In this document: positions 1-7,795 of the stretch, one piece after another | Layout: every line of letters starts with the position of its first letter | How positions within the stretch are numbered: position 1 is the first letter of the stretch | Assembly: GCF_015533855.1 (NCBI RefSeq) | Contig: NZ_AP024154.1 | Location: 3,354,501 to 3,418,500, forward strand | Reading direction: 5' to 3' | From: Echinicola sp. 20G | GTDB taxonomy: Bacteria; Bacteroidota; Bacteroidia; Cytophagales; Cyclobacteriaceae | DNA length: 64,000 bases | Notes under the pieces: generated by a model | The model's database searches: none | What the model saw: the letters and a program-made list of their open reading frames with translations, nothing else | What the model was told of the DNA's origin: nothing | Made by a program: the position numbers and the translations under genes

Positions 1-53
1 TAGGTTTATTTTAAATTTTTACCCCATAGTGTTGCAACCAAAATTTTAAGGAT

Positions 54-338
54 ATGATTGTTCGGAATATCAAAGAAAATAAAGGAGGTTTTTTTATGGC
101 TGATGAAGATGGCGAGGAGGCGGGCAGAATGACTTATACTTTTGCTGGAAAGGAAAAGCTTATCATAGACCATACAGAGGTGAACCCTGATTTTAAAGGA
201 ATGGGAGTTGGAAAGCTGATGCTAATGAACTTGGTGGACTATGCAAGGGAAGCCAAAATAAAGGTAATCCCATTATGCCCTTTTGCTAAATCTGTGTTCA
301 GCAAGGAAGATATTATTAAGGATGTGCTTTATGTATAG
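54..338 (+). CDS. Small GNAT-family N-acetyltransferase (YidJ-like)
   Basis: A 94-residue protein with the short GNAT fold seen in YidJ/Gtn-type acetyltransferases. The acetyl-CoA loop is visible as VNPDFKGMGVGKLMLMNLVDYA (Q/RxxGxG/A-like: FKGMGVGKL), preceded by the beta strand LIIDHTEV and followed by the VIPLCPFAKSVF strand typical of this subfamily. It probably acetylates a small molecule or protein amine in the cytoplasm; the substrate cannot be read. The start at 54 follows an AAGGA stretch, so translation probably begins here. It stands alone, with the window edge upstream and about 190 bases before the next gene. Family assignment is firm, function is not. Confidence 0.85.
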   Translation: MIVRNIKENKGGFFMADEDGEEAGRMTYTFAGKEKLIIDHTEVNPDFKGMGVGKLMLMNLVDYAREAKIKVIPLCPFAKSVFSKEDIIKDVLYV

Positions 339-526
339 TGGGTGAAATCAGCTTCGATAGTTTGGCTTGAATTTAAGGAATCCCGTTTATAGGTTATTTG
401 GCCCATTCGAGAGAAATGGCATTTGATTTTTGAAAAGAATGCTTACTTTTATTTTTACTATTAAAAAGGGCCTTGAGATAGAAGGGGACTTTTTGCATAG
501 ACCTATAAATAACTATAAAAACCACT

Positions 527-2011
527 ATGAAGAAGAAAAACCAAAAAACACAAGAGGGATCGGCTAAGAAAGAGAGAAGGGATTTTTTGAAAAAAAGTGC
601 ACTAGCGTTTGGAGCAGTAACAATTGTTCCTAGCCATGTGCTATTTGCAAAACCAGAAATCCGTAGCAAAACAGGAGAATTGATTCGCAAAGCATCTGTG
701 GTTCCTAGTGATCGGGTAAATTTAGCTTGTATCGGAATTGGTAATCGAGGAGGGCAAGTTATTGATGCTATTGATAATACTGGCCTTGCCAATATTGTCG
801 CCTTGTGTGATGTAGATATGGGAGCGCCCCATACGGTGAAAACAATTGATAAATTTCCAAAGGCAAAACATTTTCAGGACTTCAGAGAGCTTTTCGATAA
901 GGCAGGAAATGAATTTGATGCTGTAACTGTAGGTACACCTGATTTTTCACACTTTCCTATTACCATGGAAGCTATGGCAGCTGGAAAAGGAGTGTATGTG
1001 GAAAAACCTTTGGCAAGGACCTTCAATGAAATTGAGCTATTGATGAAGGCTGCAGATAAGTACAAAGTAGTGACCCAAATGGGAAATCAAGGACATTCTG
1101 AAGCCAATTATTTCCAATTCAAAGCGTGGGTAGATGCTGGAATCATCAAGGATGTAAAAAAGATTACATGCCATATGAACGGTCGAAGAAGATGGCACGG
1201 TTGGGATACTTCTATGACAAGTTTTCCACCTGCTGAGGCTATTCCAGAAACATTGGATTGGGATACTTGGTTAACAACTGCTCAAGAACATAACTATAAT
1301 AAAGACTTTATCAATGGTCAGTGGAGGTGTTGGTATGACTTTGGTATGGGCGCTTTGGGAGACTGGGGAGCGCATATAATGGATAGCTTCCACCAATTCT
1401 TAGACTTAGGGTTGCCATATGAGGTTGACCCTGTAAAAATCGAAGGCCACAATCCTTTATTTTATCCCCAAGCCACCACTTTGGCATTTAAGTTTCCTAA
1501 AAGAGGGAAAATGCCGAAACTTACTGTAACATGGTATGATGGTCTCGATAATGTTCCTGAGGTGCCGGCAGGTTATGGTACTTCAGAGTTGGATGCGGAT
1601 ATTCCTGCAGCAAGTAATGGTAAGATTCAACCATCTAAGCTTAATCCTGGAAAGATTATTTATGGAAAGGATTTGACGTTTAAGGGTGGGTCTCATGGTA
1701 GTACACTTTCCATCATCCCATCTGAAAAAGCCAAAGAAATGGAAGGTAAACTTCCTGATGTACCCGAAAGTACTTCAAACCATTTTGCCAATTTCCTTTT
1801 GGCATGCAAGGGAGAAGAGAAAACCAGGTCTCCTTTTGAGATTGCAGGACCATTGAGTCAGGTATTTACTTTGGGTACTTTGGCACAAAGGTTAAATACC
1901 AAACTGAAATTTGACAGGGACAAAAAAGTGATCACCAATAATTCGCTGGCCAATGACTTGCTCGTTGGAGAGCCACCTAGAAAAGGTTGGGAAGAATATT
2001 ATAAAGTTTAA
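527..2011 (+). CDS. Gfo/Idh/MocA family oxidoreductase with Tat signal
   Basis: A 494-residue NAD(P)-dependent oxidoreductase of the Gfo/Idh/MocA type, common in Bacteroidota sugar metabolism. An N-terminal twin-arginine motif RRDFLKK (about residues 17-23) followed by a hydrophobic stretch predicts export to the periplasm. The Rossmann motif is CIGIGNRGG near residues 68-76 and the family EKP motif is at residues 159-161 (VEKPLART), which contains the catalytic Lys region. The C-terminal half (about 190-494) is the substrate-binding fold of the long exported subfamily. The gene is monocistronic and ends at a strong hairpin terminator shared with the convergent AraC gene. The substrate sugar is unknown. 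Confidence 0.93.
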   Translation: MKKKNQKTQEGSAKKERRDFLKKSALAFGAVTIVPSHVLFAKPEIRSKTGELIRKASVVPSDRVNLACIGIGNRGGQVIDAIDNTGLANIVALCDVDMGAPHTVKTIDKFPKAKHFQDFRELFDKAGNEFDAVTVGTPDFSHFPITMEAMAAGKGVYVEKPLARTFNEIELLMKAADKYKVVTQMGNQGHSEANYFQFKAWVDAGIIKDVKKITCHMNGRRRWHGWDTSMTSFPPAEAIPETLDWDTWLTTAQEHNYNKDFINGQWRCWYDFGMGALGDWGAHIMDSFHQFLDLGLPYEVDPVKIEGHNPLFYPQATTLAFKFPKRGKMPKLTVTWYDGLDNVPEVPAGYGTSELDADIPAASNGKIQPSKLNPGKIIYGKDLTFKGGSHGSTLSIIPSEKAKEMEGKLPDVPESTSNHFANFLLACKGEEKTRSPFEIAGPLSQVFTLGTLAQRLNTKLKFDRDKKVITNNSLANDLLVGEPPRKGWEEYYKV

Positions 2012-2022
2012 TAACTACTTTG

Positions 2023-2050
2023 AAAGGCCTGAAAAATCAGGCCTTTTTTA
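2023..2050 (+). terminator. Rho-independent terminator of the oxidoreductase
   Basis: A perfect 10-bp stem AAAGGCCTGA / TCAGGCCTTT with an AAAA loop (2023-2046) is followed by a T-rich run. It lies between the convergent Gfo/Idh/MocA gene and the AraC gene and may serve both strands, although the T-run is better on the plus strand. Confidence 0.9.
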
Positions 2051-2878
2051 TTTGGAAGGATTTGCAGCCTCCTTTAAGTTTTTTCCGGTTTTTGTCTTTA
2101 CAAATTTGTAAAGATGGCTTTCATCCACAAACCCGAATTCAGCAGCGATTTGTTTGTTGCTTAGTTGTTGTTTTTCAAGTAATCGTAAAATAAGTTTAAG
2201 TCTAAATTCTCCAATATATTCTCTGAGAGAACTCCCGACTTGCTTTTTAAACCAAATGCCTAGGTAGTTAGGAGAAAGATGAAAACACGCTGACAAATGT
2301 TGGATGGTAAGTTTAGCGGGATCCCGAATATTTTGATCTATATATTCTAAAATTTCTTCAGTGATAGGTTTAGATGTGGAGCTATAAAAATCCTCTTTAA
2401 GGTTTCTCTTAATGATCAATGCGAGTGCAATAAACAATTGATAAATCACCTGGCCACTGTTGGGCTTCAAAGATTCTACAATTATTAACTCCATTAACCT
2501 CGAAGTTTGTTTTTTGTCTGTGTCAAGTTTGATCAGGCTTCCTCTTTTCCTTGCAGGGTGTTTGATTAAGATTTCAGAAAGCGATTTCCAAGTTGCAGGA
2601 ATAGTCAGTGGACTTGGGTCGTTAATGTACCTTTTAGTGAATTTGAAATAAATGAATCTAGTCTTTTCATCAATCATAAATTCATGTTTATCTGAAGGTC
2701 CCAAAAGAAATAAATCCCCTTGGCCATATGCTACTTTTTGCCCATTGAGGATATGTAAACCAATTCCATGGGCGATAAAAATGATTTCATAGTGATTGTG
2801 GTTATGAAGCGGATGATTCCAAGAACTGAGCTCAAAATCATCAATAATCAAGTCATCAAATTGCTTGTACCTTTTCAT
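2048..2878 (-). CDS. AraC family transcriptional regulator
   Basis: A 276-residue regulator. The N-terminal half is a cupin-like AraC ligand domain (HPLHNHNHYEIIFIAHG, then GQGDLFLLGPSDKHEF). The C-terminal ~100 residues hold two helix-turn-helix units: LTIQHLSACFHLSPNYLGIWFKK and NKQIAAEFGFVDESHLYKFVKTKTG. It is transcribed divergently from the DoxX-SDR pair that starts 69 bases away, so it probably controls that pair; this is inferred from position only. The ligand is unknown. Its 3' end meets the terminator of the upstream oxidoreductase. Confidence 0.92.
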   Translation of the reverse strand: MKRYKQFDDLIIDDFELSSWNHPLHNHNHYEIIFIAHGIGLHILNGQKVAYGQGDLFLLGPSDKHEFMIDEKTRFIYFKFTKRYINDPSPLTIPATWKSLSEILIKHPARKRGSLIKLDTDKKQTSRLMELIIVESLKPNSGQVIYQLFIALALIIKRNLKEDFYSSTSKPITEEILEYIDQNIRDPAKLTIQHLSACFHLSPNYLGIWFKKQVGSSLREYIGEFRLKLILRLLEKQQLSNKQIAAEFGFVDESHLYKFVKTKTGKNLKEAANPSK

Positions 2879-2946
2879 AATAGAAATTTACCTAATTAAC
2901 ATTGAAATATACACATATGATCAAATAGTGTATTCGTTGAATAGGT

Positions 2947-3357
2947 ATGGTTAAAGAAATAATACACAGACGAGAAATGGCCTTTACCTTGGCAAGGTTG
3001 CCGATTGGCTTTAGTTTTTTGGGACATGGAATAGTCAGGTTGCCCAAGCTTACCGCTTTTGCTGAAGGTATGGCCCAAGCTTTTGACATGACTTGGCTTC
3101 CTTATTTCTTGGTAAGGGCTTTTGCGAGTGTCTTACCCTTTGTGGAACTCCTACTAGGTTTGACAATTTTGCTCGGTCTATGGGTAAGATTTACCAGCGC
3201 TTTTGGGGTACTGCTTATCTGTCTGTTGATTTTCGGATCAAGTTTACTGGAGAACTGGGATGCCGTAAGTATCCAACTTTTCTATGGACTATATCTTACA
3301 GGTTTATACCTGTTTCATGATTATAATTCAAATATATTTTCAATTAATAAACATTAA
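2947..3357 (+). CDS. DoxX family membrane protein
   Basis: A 136-residue integral membrane protein of the DoxX/TQO-small-subunit-like family. It shows the family features ARLPIGFSFLGHGIVRLPK, then ASVLPFVELLLGLTILLGLWVRFTSAFGVLLICLLIF, giving four predicted transmembrane helices. The stop codon is three bases before the start of the SDR gene, so the two form an operon, apparently expressed divergently from the AraC gene. DoxX proteins are often paired with redox enzymes or stress responses; the precise role here is unknown. Confidence 0.85.
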   Translation: MVKEIIHRREMAFTLARLPIGFSFLGHGIVRLPKLTAFAEGMAQAFDMTWLPYFLVRAFASVLPFVELLLGLTILLGLWVRFTSAFGVLLICLLIFGSSLLENWDAVSIQLFYGLYLTGLYLFHDYNSNIFSINKH

Positions 3358-3360
3358 GAA

Positions 3361-4155
3361 ATGGATTTACAGCTTAAAGGAAAAAGAGCATTAGTCACTG
3401 GATCTACTGCCGGTATTGGTTTTGAAATTGCACTTTTATTGGCAGAAGAAGGTGCACAAGTCATTATAAATGGTAGGAAAGAAGTGGATGTAAATAATAA
3501 AGTAGAGGAAATTCAGCTAAGAACCGGAAATAAAAATGTGTCTGGAATTGCGGCCGATTTTTCAAAGGTTGCAGAGGTAAATGCTTTGTTAGAGAAAGCT
3601 TCAGATGTAGATATCTTGATTAATAATGTAGGGATTTTTAATCAGGTGGACTTTGGAGCGATTTCAGATGAAGAATGGCAAGAAATGTTTGACATCAATG
3701 TGATGAGTGGAGTAAGGTTATCCCGGTATTATTTCCCTAAAATGCTTGAGCAAAATTGGGGTAGGATTATTTTTATCTCCAGTGAATCTGCTATCAATAT
3801 TCCGACAGAAATGGTGCATTATGGGATGAGCAAGACCGCGCAATTGGCCATCTCAAGAGGGCTAGCGAGATTGAGTAAGGGGACTGGTGTTACAGTGAAT
3901 TCAGTATTACCTGGCCCGACGTGGAGCAGGGCCAACAAAGCTGATATTTCAGCTGCAGCAAATGAAAAGGGAATTTCAGAAAAGGAGGTGTTGAAAGAGT
4001 TTTTTGAAAAACGACGCCCTACTTCGTTGATCCAGCGCTTTGCAGAGGCACGAGAGGTAGCGAATATGGTTGCATATGTTGCTAGTCCACTTTCTTCAGC
4101 CACTAATGGAGCTGCGCTTAGAGTAGATGGAGGTGTTGTAAATTCAATTATCTGA
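3361..4155 (+). CDS. Short-chain dehydrogenase/reductase (SDR)
   Basis: A 264-residue classical SDR. The nucleotide-binding motif TGSTAGIG is near residues 14-21, the NNVG motif (LINNVGIF) is present, and the active site is a Ser (FISSES) with a YGMSK tetrad (HYGMSKTAQLA). The C-terminal GAALRVDGGVV is typical of the family. It should catalyse NAD(P)-dependent oxidation or reduction of a small alcohol or ketone in the cytoplasm. It is translationally linked to the upstream DoxX gene and followed by a clear terminator. The substrate cannot be predicted. Confidence 0.93.
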   Translation: MDLQLKGKRALVTGSTAGIGFEIALLLAEEGAQVIINGRKEVDVNNKVEEIQLRTGNKNVSGIAADFSKVAEVNALLEKASDVDILINNVGIFNQVDFGAISDEEWQEMFDINVMSGVRLSRYYFPKMLEQNWGRIIFISSESAINIPTEMVHYGMSKTAQLAISRGLARLSKGTGVTVNSVLPGPTWSRANKADISAAANEKGISEKEVLKEFFEKRRPTSLIQRFAEAREVANMVAYVASPLSSATNGAALRVDGGVVNSII

Positions 4156-4206
4156 TTTCACGATTATGGAAAATATTTGTTAAGAAATTGCTTTTACAGC
4201 TTTGGG

Positions 4207-4235
4207 AGACACAAGATTACTTGTGTCTTTTATTA
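4207..4235 (+). terminator. Terminator after the SDR gene
   Basis: A 9-bp perfect stem AGACACAAG / CTTGTGTCT with loop ATTA (4207-4228) followed by TTTATTA. It ends the DoxX-SDR operon and lies at the start of an apparent plus-strand reading frame here, arguing that that frame is not a gene. Confidence 0.8.
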
Positions 4236-4311
4236 GTGAGGGGTTGCTTGTTCCAAGAACAGAAAAGTTGTTTTTAGACCTTTTAGTTGTCAAGCCTCAA
4301 ATGGTGTTCTA

Positions 4312-4506
4312 CTATTTGAAAGCATTGAATGGGAGCATAAACAGCGCAGTGATCATCGATAAGGTGAGTGTCACTCCGAACCCTAGAATTCTAAATGGTA
4401 ATACCAACAACCATATTAGGGGATATAACAAAAGTAAAAGCAAGGCAAGTGGCCAACAAAGTACAAAAAGAATGGTCCAAAGAACGAGGCTTATGAATAG
4501 TTTCAT
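4312..4506 (-). CDS. Small hydrophobic membrane protein
   Basis: A 64-residue protein made almost entirely of two or three hydrophobic segments (LFISLVLWTILFVLCWPLALLLLLLYPLIW and LVLPFRILGFGVTLTLSMITALFMLPF). The regular Leu/Trp/Pro membrane pattern and lysine at both ends are typical of small Bacteroidota membrane proteins and unlike a chance frame. No function can be assigned. The overlapping plus-strand frame is basic and low-complexity and starts in a terminator, so the minus strand is preferred. No good ribosome site is visible, which is normal in this phylum. Confidence 0.6.
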   Translation of the reverse strand: MKLFISLVLWTILFVLCWPLALLLLLLYPLIWLLVLPFRILGFGVTLTLSMITALFMLPFNAFK

Positions 4507-4513
4507 TAATTAA

Positions 4514-4728
4514 AATTTATTGTTAGATAGATTTGAACCTCTTTATACCAATAATATGCCAATGGTCTTTGGAGTGTTTTAAGCAACCTTTCTAAATAAA
4601 AAATTATCAAAAACGAACAACAAATGATCGATTATGAACAGTGATTTTAAAGTTTATTGAAGAGAATCTAATTTTCATTAGTAGCTTTATTAAATCCATA
4701 TTGATTTTTTGTACTAACATTTTTCCAG
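4514..4728. other. Intergenic, no recognised content
   Basis: AT-rich intergenic DNA between the small membrane protein gene and the palindrome at 4729. I see no open frame with coding character and no clear hairpin. Confidence 0.5.
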
Positions 4729-4766
4729 ATCAAGCTCGTCTAATTCATGAATTAGACGAGCTTGAT
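4729..4766. repeat. Perfect 38-bp palindrome
   Basis: Two 18-base arms (ATCAAGCTCGTCTAATTC and its exact complement) flank a central AT, so all 38 bases are palindromic with no loop. Neither side carries a convincing T-run, so it is not an ordinary terminator. It lies in a gene-poor interval. It could form a cruciform, bind a large dimeric protein, be an RNA hairpin, or be a mobile-element remnant. Confidence 0.9.
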
Positions 4767-4900
4767 TCTATTTATCAGATGAATATTTGGTTAAAGGTTG
4801 GTTAAAAGTATTTTGAAGTAACTTTTATTAAAATATATTGTAACTATATATTTATTTATTTAATATTTTTATTATGTATTTATTGAACTGAAAAATGTTT

Positions 4901-4908
4901 TATCTTTG
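4901..4908 (+). promoter_or_regulatory. Bacteroidota-type -7 element (TATCTTTG)
   Basis: TATCTTTG matches the TAnnTTTG -7 consensus of Bacteroidota exactly. A weak TTG lies 15 bases upstream at 4883. No coding frame follows, but structured DNA and then a hairpin with a T-run at 5072-5110 do, so it probably drives a small RNA. Confidence 0.55.
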
Positions 4909-4911
4909 TAA

Positions 4912-5110
4912 TGTAAGTTTGTTGAATGTTTGGGTGTTGAGATTGGCAAATCTGTCTTACATTTTTATTTAAGCAAAAAGGTTTGATTTAGTAGTTGAAG
5001 TCCTACTTTGTTTGATAAATTGTTGGGCACTCGCCCCTTCCGACTTACTTATGGGTTTATTGTTAATTGACAAAAGCTGTGGGACTTTGTTTCATAGCTT
5101 TTGCTTTTTC
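4912..5110 (+). ncRNA. Candidate small structured RNA, family unknown
   Basis: About 200 bases with no coding frame lie between an exact TATCTTTG promoter element and a terminator-like hairpin. The 5' part closes with AATGTAAG / CTTACATT (4911-4966), enclosing an inner GATTGGCAAATC hairpin. Next come GTAGTTGAAGTCCTAC (hairpin) and GGGCACTCGCCC (hairpin), both complementary by eye. Size and layout would suit a 6S-like or lineage-specific small RNA, but I do not recognise the sequence. It could also be an untranslated leader whose gene has been lost. Start and end are estimates. Confidence 0.45.
5072..5110 (+). terminator. Terminator of the candidate small RNA
   Basis: Stem AAAAGCTGTG / CATAGCTTTT (one G-T pair) with an 11-base loop, followed by GCTTTTTC. 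It lies 80 bases before the 3' end of the opposing methyltransferase gene. Confidence 0.6.
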
Positions 5111-5190
5111 GCATAAATTCAAAATTTTGATCAGGTTATAGATTTATATTTTTCAAAAATAATACTAAAGGTTTCCTACTTAGTTTAATC

Positions 5191-5706
5191 TTAAATAATT
5201 TGAGCAGAATATATTTCCCCTCCATAGATTGATCTTGTTTTGTTCAATAAACTAATCTTCGAAAAGCCCGCTTCAAATATGACCTCATTGAGTCGGAGAT
5301 AGTTTAGAGGGTATGGAATCCAAGGATTGGGTTTATCAATGTTATATTCGATAATTAAAATACTAGAAGTGGACTTAAGCCTTTTTTTAATAGACTTTAA
5401 GAAGGTACCAGGATCCATTACATAGTGTAGGCTATTCGCCATGATAATCCCATCGAGTTGGACTGGAGGTAGGTCGTGATGAATAAAGTCCAACTGTAAA
5501 AATTGAACATCAAATTTTGTATTGACCCATTCTTCTACTTCTTGGTAAGTTTTGTCAATTGCATAGATGGTGCTATCTGGAGGCAGTATATTTCCTAGCG
5601 CCCTACTGAAAACTCCTGAACCACAGCCCAGATCCATCCATTTTTGCCCATTATGATCCTGAACATTTGCTGACTCTATTAGTGAAATGGCTTCTTTTAA
5701 GGTCAT
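5191..5706 (-). CDS. Class I SAM-dependent methyltransferase
   Basis: A 171-residue Rossmann methyltransferase. Motif I is WMDLGCGSGVFSRAL (about residues 23-37), the acidic loop is IYAIDKTYQEVEEW, and motif IV is LDGIIMANSLHYVMDP. The C-terminal part is short, so it is a small Methyltransf_11/25-type enzyme. The acceptor is unknown. It is monocistronic on the minus strand and divergent from the Rieske operon. The start ATG at 5706 gives a natural N-terminus just before motif I. Confidence 0.88.
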   Translation of the reverse strand: MTLKEAISLIESANVQDHNGQKWMDLGCGSGVFSRALGNILPPDSTIYAIDKTYQEVEEWVNTKFDVQFLQLDFIHHDLPPVQLDGIIMANSLHYVMDPGTFLKSIKKRLKSTSSILIIEYNIDKPNPWIPYPLNYLRLNEVIFEAGFSKISLLNKTRSIYGGEIYSAQII

Positions 5707-5781
5707 GTTCCTGAGTAGTTAATGAAAAATGAATTCTCAATTTACTATTTCTAACTGACTTATTTTCAGGGTGGTTTGTGT

Positions 5782-5796
5782 TAATAATGATTATTA
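5782..5796. promoter_or_regulatory. 15-bp palindrome upstream of the Rieske operon
   Basis: TAATAAT-G-ATTATTA is a perfect odd palindrome, 55-70 bases upstream of the Rieske gene and in the divergent promoter region. It may be an operator for either side. AT-only palindromes arise easily by chance in this composition. Confidence 0.3.
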
Positions 5797-5868
5797 GTAA
5801 AGAATGGTGTGGTTAATAAAACATTATTCCGGAAATCTGCGAGGTAGCCTATGTGCGTATATCTCGAT

Positions 5869-6372
5869 ATGAAAAAGCAATTTAACCCAAACTCAGGAAC
5901 ACTCTCACAAGATAGGAGGGAGTTTTTAGCCAAAGCAGGATCACTATCGGTAATGTCCATGTTTGGAATATCATTTTTTACAGCTTGCGGCAGCTCTGAA
6001 GATATGGACCCTTCCAGTCCTTCCAACCCCAGCAATGGTAACAACGATGGTATTTCAGTTAATGGTAATTTGGTAAGCGTGGATCTAAATGAGCAAGTTG
6101 GACTTAAAACCTCTGGTGGCTGGTTGCTGATTACTTCCGCCAAAGTACTAGTGGTCAATACAGGTAACAATGATTTTAATGCCTTGACATCTATTTGTAC
6201 CCATCAAAATTGTGATACCAATTGGTCTTTTCAAAGTAACCAATTTATCTGTGGTTGCCATGGTTCAAGGTTTAATGTGTCAGGATCTGTAGAAAATGGC
6301 CCTGCTTCAACCCCATTGAAATCTTATACTACTTCGGTACAAGATGATATTCTGACCATAACCAAAGGGTAA
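5869..6372 (+). CDS. Rieske [2Fe-2S] protein, exported
   Basis: A small Rieske electron carrier. Cluster ligands are in CTHQNC and CGCHGSRF (Cys110, His112, Cys128 and His131 counted from this start), and the second Cys of each motif can form the usual disulfide. The N-terminus has RREFLAKAGSLSVMSMFGISFF ending in TACGSS, a Tat-like signal merging into a lipobox, so the protein is probably a folded, exported lipoprotein facing the periplasm. An ATG 18 bases upstream (5851) is also possible. It overlaps the YceI gene by one base and heads the Rieske-YceI-DUF5777 operon. The redox partner is unknown. Confidence 0.88.
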   Translation: MKKQFNPNSGTLSQDRREFLAKAGSLSVMSMFGISFFTACGSSEDMDPSSPSNPSNGNNDGISVNGNLVSVDLNEQVGLKTSGGWLLITSAKVLVVNTGNNDFNALTSICTHQNCDTNWSFQSNQFICGCHGSRFNVSGSVENGPASTPLKSYTTSVQDDILTITKG

Positions 6373-6932
6373 TGAGGAAGCTCTTCATCATATTCTATAT
6401 CATTTACTTAGGAAATACGCAACATGCCTTTAGTCAAGCTTATCAAACGACATCTGGTAATGTGGAATTTCTTTCAAAAGCAGCACTAAATGAATTTAAA
6501 GGTAAATCTGATCAGTTGAATGGGCTGATTGATTTAGATAAAAACCTGGTGGATTTTTACATTGACCTCAATACTTTACAAACAGGGATAGGCTTAAGAG
6601 ATAGGCATATGAGAGAAAATTACCTTGAAACAACTGAGTTTCCCTACGCAGAATTCACAGGTAAGGTAGTGAATATGGATGAAGCACTAAAGGAGCAATT
6701 AAAAAATGGTAAAGAAGTTATGGTGGATGGAGAATTTAAAATTCATGGAGTAAGCAAAGACATGAAAATCAAAGGGACCTTGAAACAGTCAACTGATGGA
6801 GAAGTACTGGAGTTATCAGCCCAGCTTAAAGTCTTATTAGGTGATCATGGTATTGCTATTCCTAAAGTCATGTTTTATGAGCTTTCTGAAGAACAAACGA
6901 TCACTATAACAGTTCACCTTAAATCACCATGA
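6372..6932 (+). CDS. YceI family periplasmic protein
   Basis: A 186-residue protein with a signal peptide (residues 1-22, ending HAFSQA) followed by a YceI lipocalin-like barrel. Typical features are GNVEFLSKAALNEFKGKS, DFYIDLNTLQTGIGLRDRHMRENYLETTEFPYAEFTGK and the C-terminal beta strands. YceI proteins bind isoprenoid-type lipids such as quinone precursors in structurally studied members. It lies between a Rieske carrier and a DUF5777 barrel, overlapping both, so the three are probably made together and may handle redox or lipid cargo at the cell envelope; that is inference. Confidence 0.9.
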   Translation: MRKLFIIFYIIYLGNTQHAFSQAYQTTSGNVEFLSKAALNEFKGKSDQLNGLIDLDKNLVDFYIDLNTLQTGIGLRDRHMRENYLETTEFPYAEFTGKVVNMDEALKEQLKNGKEVMVDGEFKIHGVSKDMKIKGTLKQSTDGEVLELSAQLKVLLGDHGIAIPKVMFYELSEEQTITITVHLKSP

Positions 6933-7795
6933 TTATGAAGAATATCGGTATTTTATTGGTTTTGTTTTTTCTCTCAAACTGTGTGATGGCGCAGTTGGAG
7001 CGAAAGCCTGCAGAAGAAAACAGGAAGGTTGATTTGATTTTCCATGCCCCTAGACATATTAATCTACTTACGGTGGAGCCTTTGGAGAAGAAGAGCCTTC
7101 ATTTTGCTATCATGCATACTTTTGGGACTTTGGATGGAGGGATTCAAAATCTTTTTGGCTTGGATAATGGGGCGAACATCCAGTTTAGTTTTGAGTATGG
7201 GGTTTCTGATAGGTTCTCACTGGGTATTTCCAGATCAAGTATGGACAAGGTTTATGACTTGTATGGTAGATACCATTTATTCCAGCAGACTTATGACAAT
7301 TCCATACCTTTTTCTGTCAGCTTGATGGGCGGAGCTGGGATAAACTCAACAGATTATTCCTATGTGATGGATCCTGCTGTTAACTTTTCAGACCGACTTA
7401 GTTATGCTGCTCAGGTGATGTTAGCGAGAAAGTTTAACAATAAAATCAGTGTACAAATAAGCCCAATGTTGGCTTATTTTTCTAACCCACTTTCTGTATT
7501 CAGGATAGAAGGAGAGGAGAATTTATACCTGGCATTGGGCATGAGTGCAAAGTATAAAATTACGGGAAAATCCTCCTTGACATTTCAATACATCCCGAAC
7601 CTGAATAATGAATTGAAAAACAACTTGGGGATAGGGATTGATGTGGAAGCAGGAGGACATGTGTTTCAGATGTATTTTGTGACCAGTCAGGCTTTAAATG
7701 AGCAATATTTATTGGCCGGTGGCAATGGAACTCCAGGAGAACAGTTCCGAGTAGGGTTTAATGTTAATCGCATATTCGCTGTTGGAAAAAGGTGA
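6929..7795 (+). CDS. DUF5777 family outer-membrane beta-barrel protein
   Basis: A 288-residue protein with a signal peptide (ending NCVMAQ) and the DUF5777 pattern: FHAPRHINLLTVEPLEKKSLHFAIMHTFGTLDGGIQNLFGLD, then repeated amphipathic strands (IQFSFEYGVSDRFSLGISRS, SVSLMGGAGINS) ending in aromatic residues. It probably forms an outer-membrane barrel. The start overlaps the YceI stop (ATGA); a second ATG six bases in is also possible. The last 87 bases overlap the convergent glycosyltransferase gene. It closes the Rieske-YceI operon. Confidence 0.85.
   Translation: MIMKNIGILLVLFFLSNCVMAQLERKPAEENRKVDLIFHAPRHINLLTVEPLEKKSLHFAIMHTFGTLDGGIQNLFGLDNGANIQFSFEYGVSDRFSLGISRSSMDKVYDLYGRYHLFQQTYDNSIPFSVSLMGGAGINSTDYSYVMDPAVNFSDRLSYAAQVMLARKFNNKISVQISPMLAYFSNPLSVFRIEGEENLYLALGMSAKYKITGKSSLTFQYIPNLNNELKNNLGIGIDVEAGGHVFQMYFVTSQALNEQYLLAGGNGTPGEQFRVGFNVNRIFAVGKR

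Noticed and set aside
394..792. Minus-strand frame opposite the oxidoreductase start
   Set aside because: It is antisense to a clear Tat signal and Rossmann region, and its composition is not protein-like.
2892..3089. Minus-strand frames in the AraC-DoxX gap
   Set aside because: They overlap the DoxX coding start antisense and show no coding pattern.
4202..4513. Plus-strand frame of 103 codons
   Set aside because: It begins before the SDR terminator, is basic and low in coding character, and overlaps the more plausible small membrane protein on the other strand.
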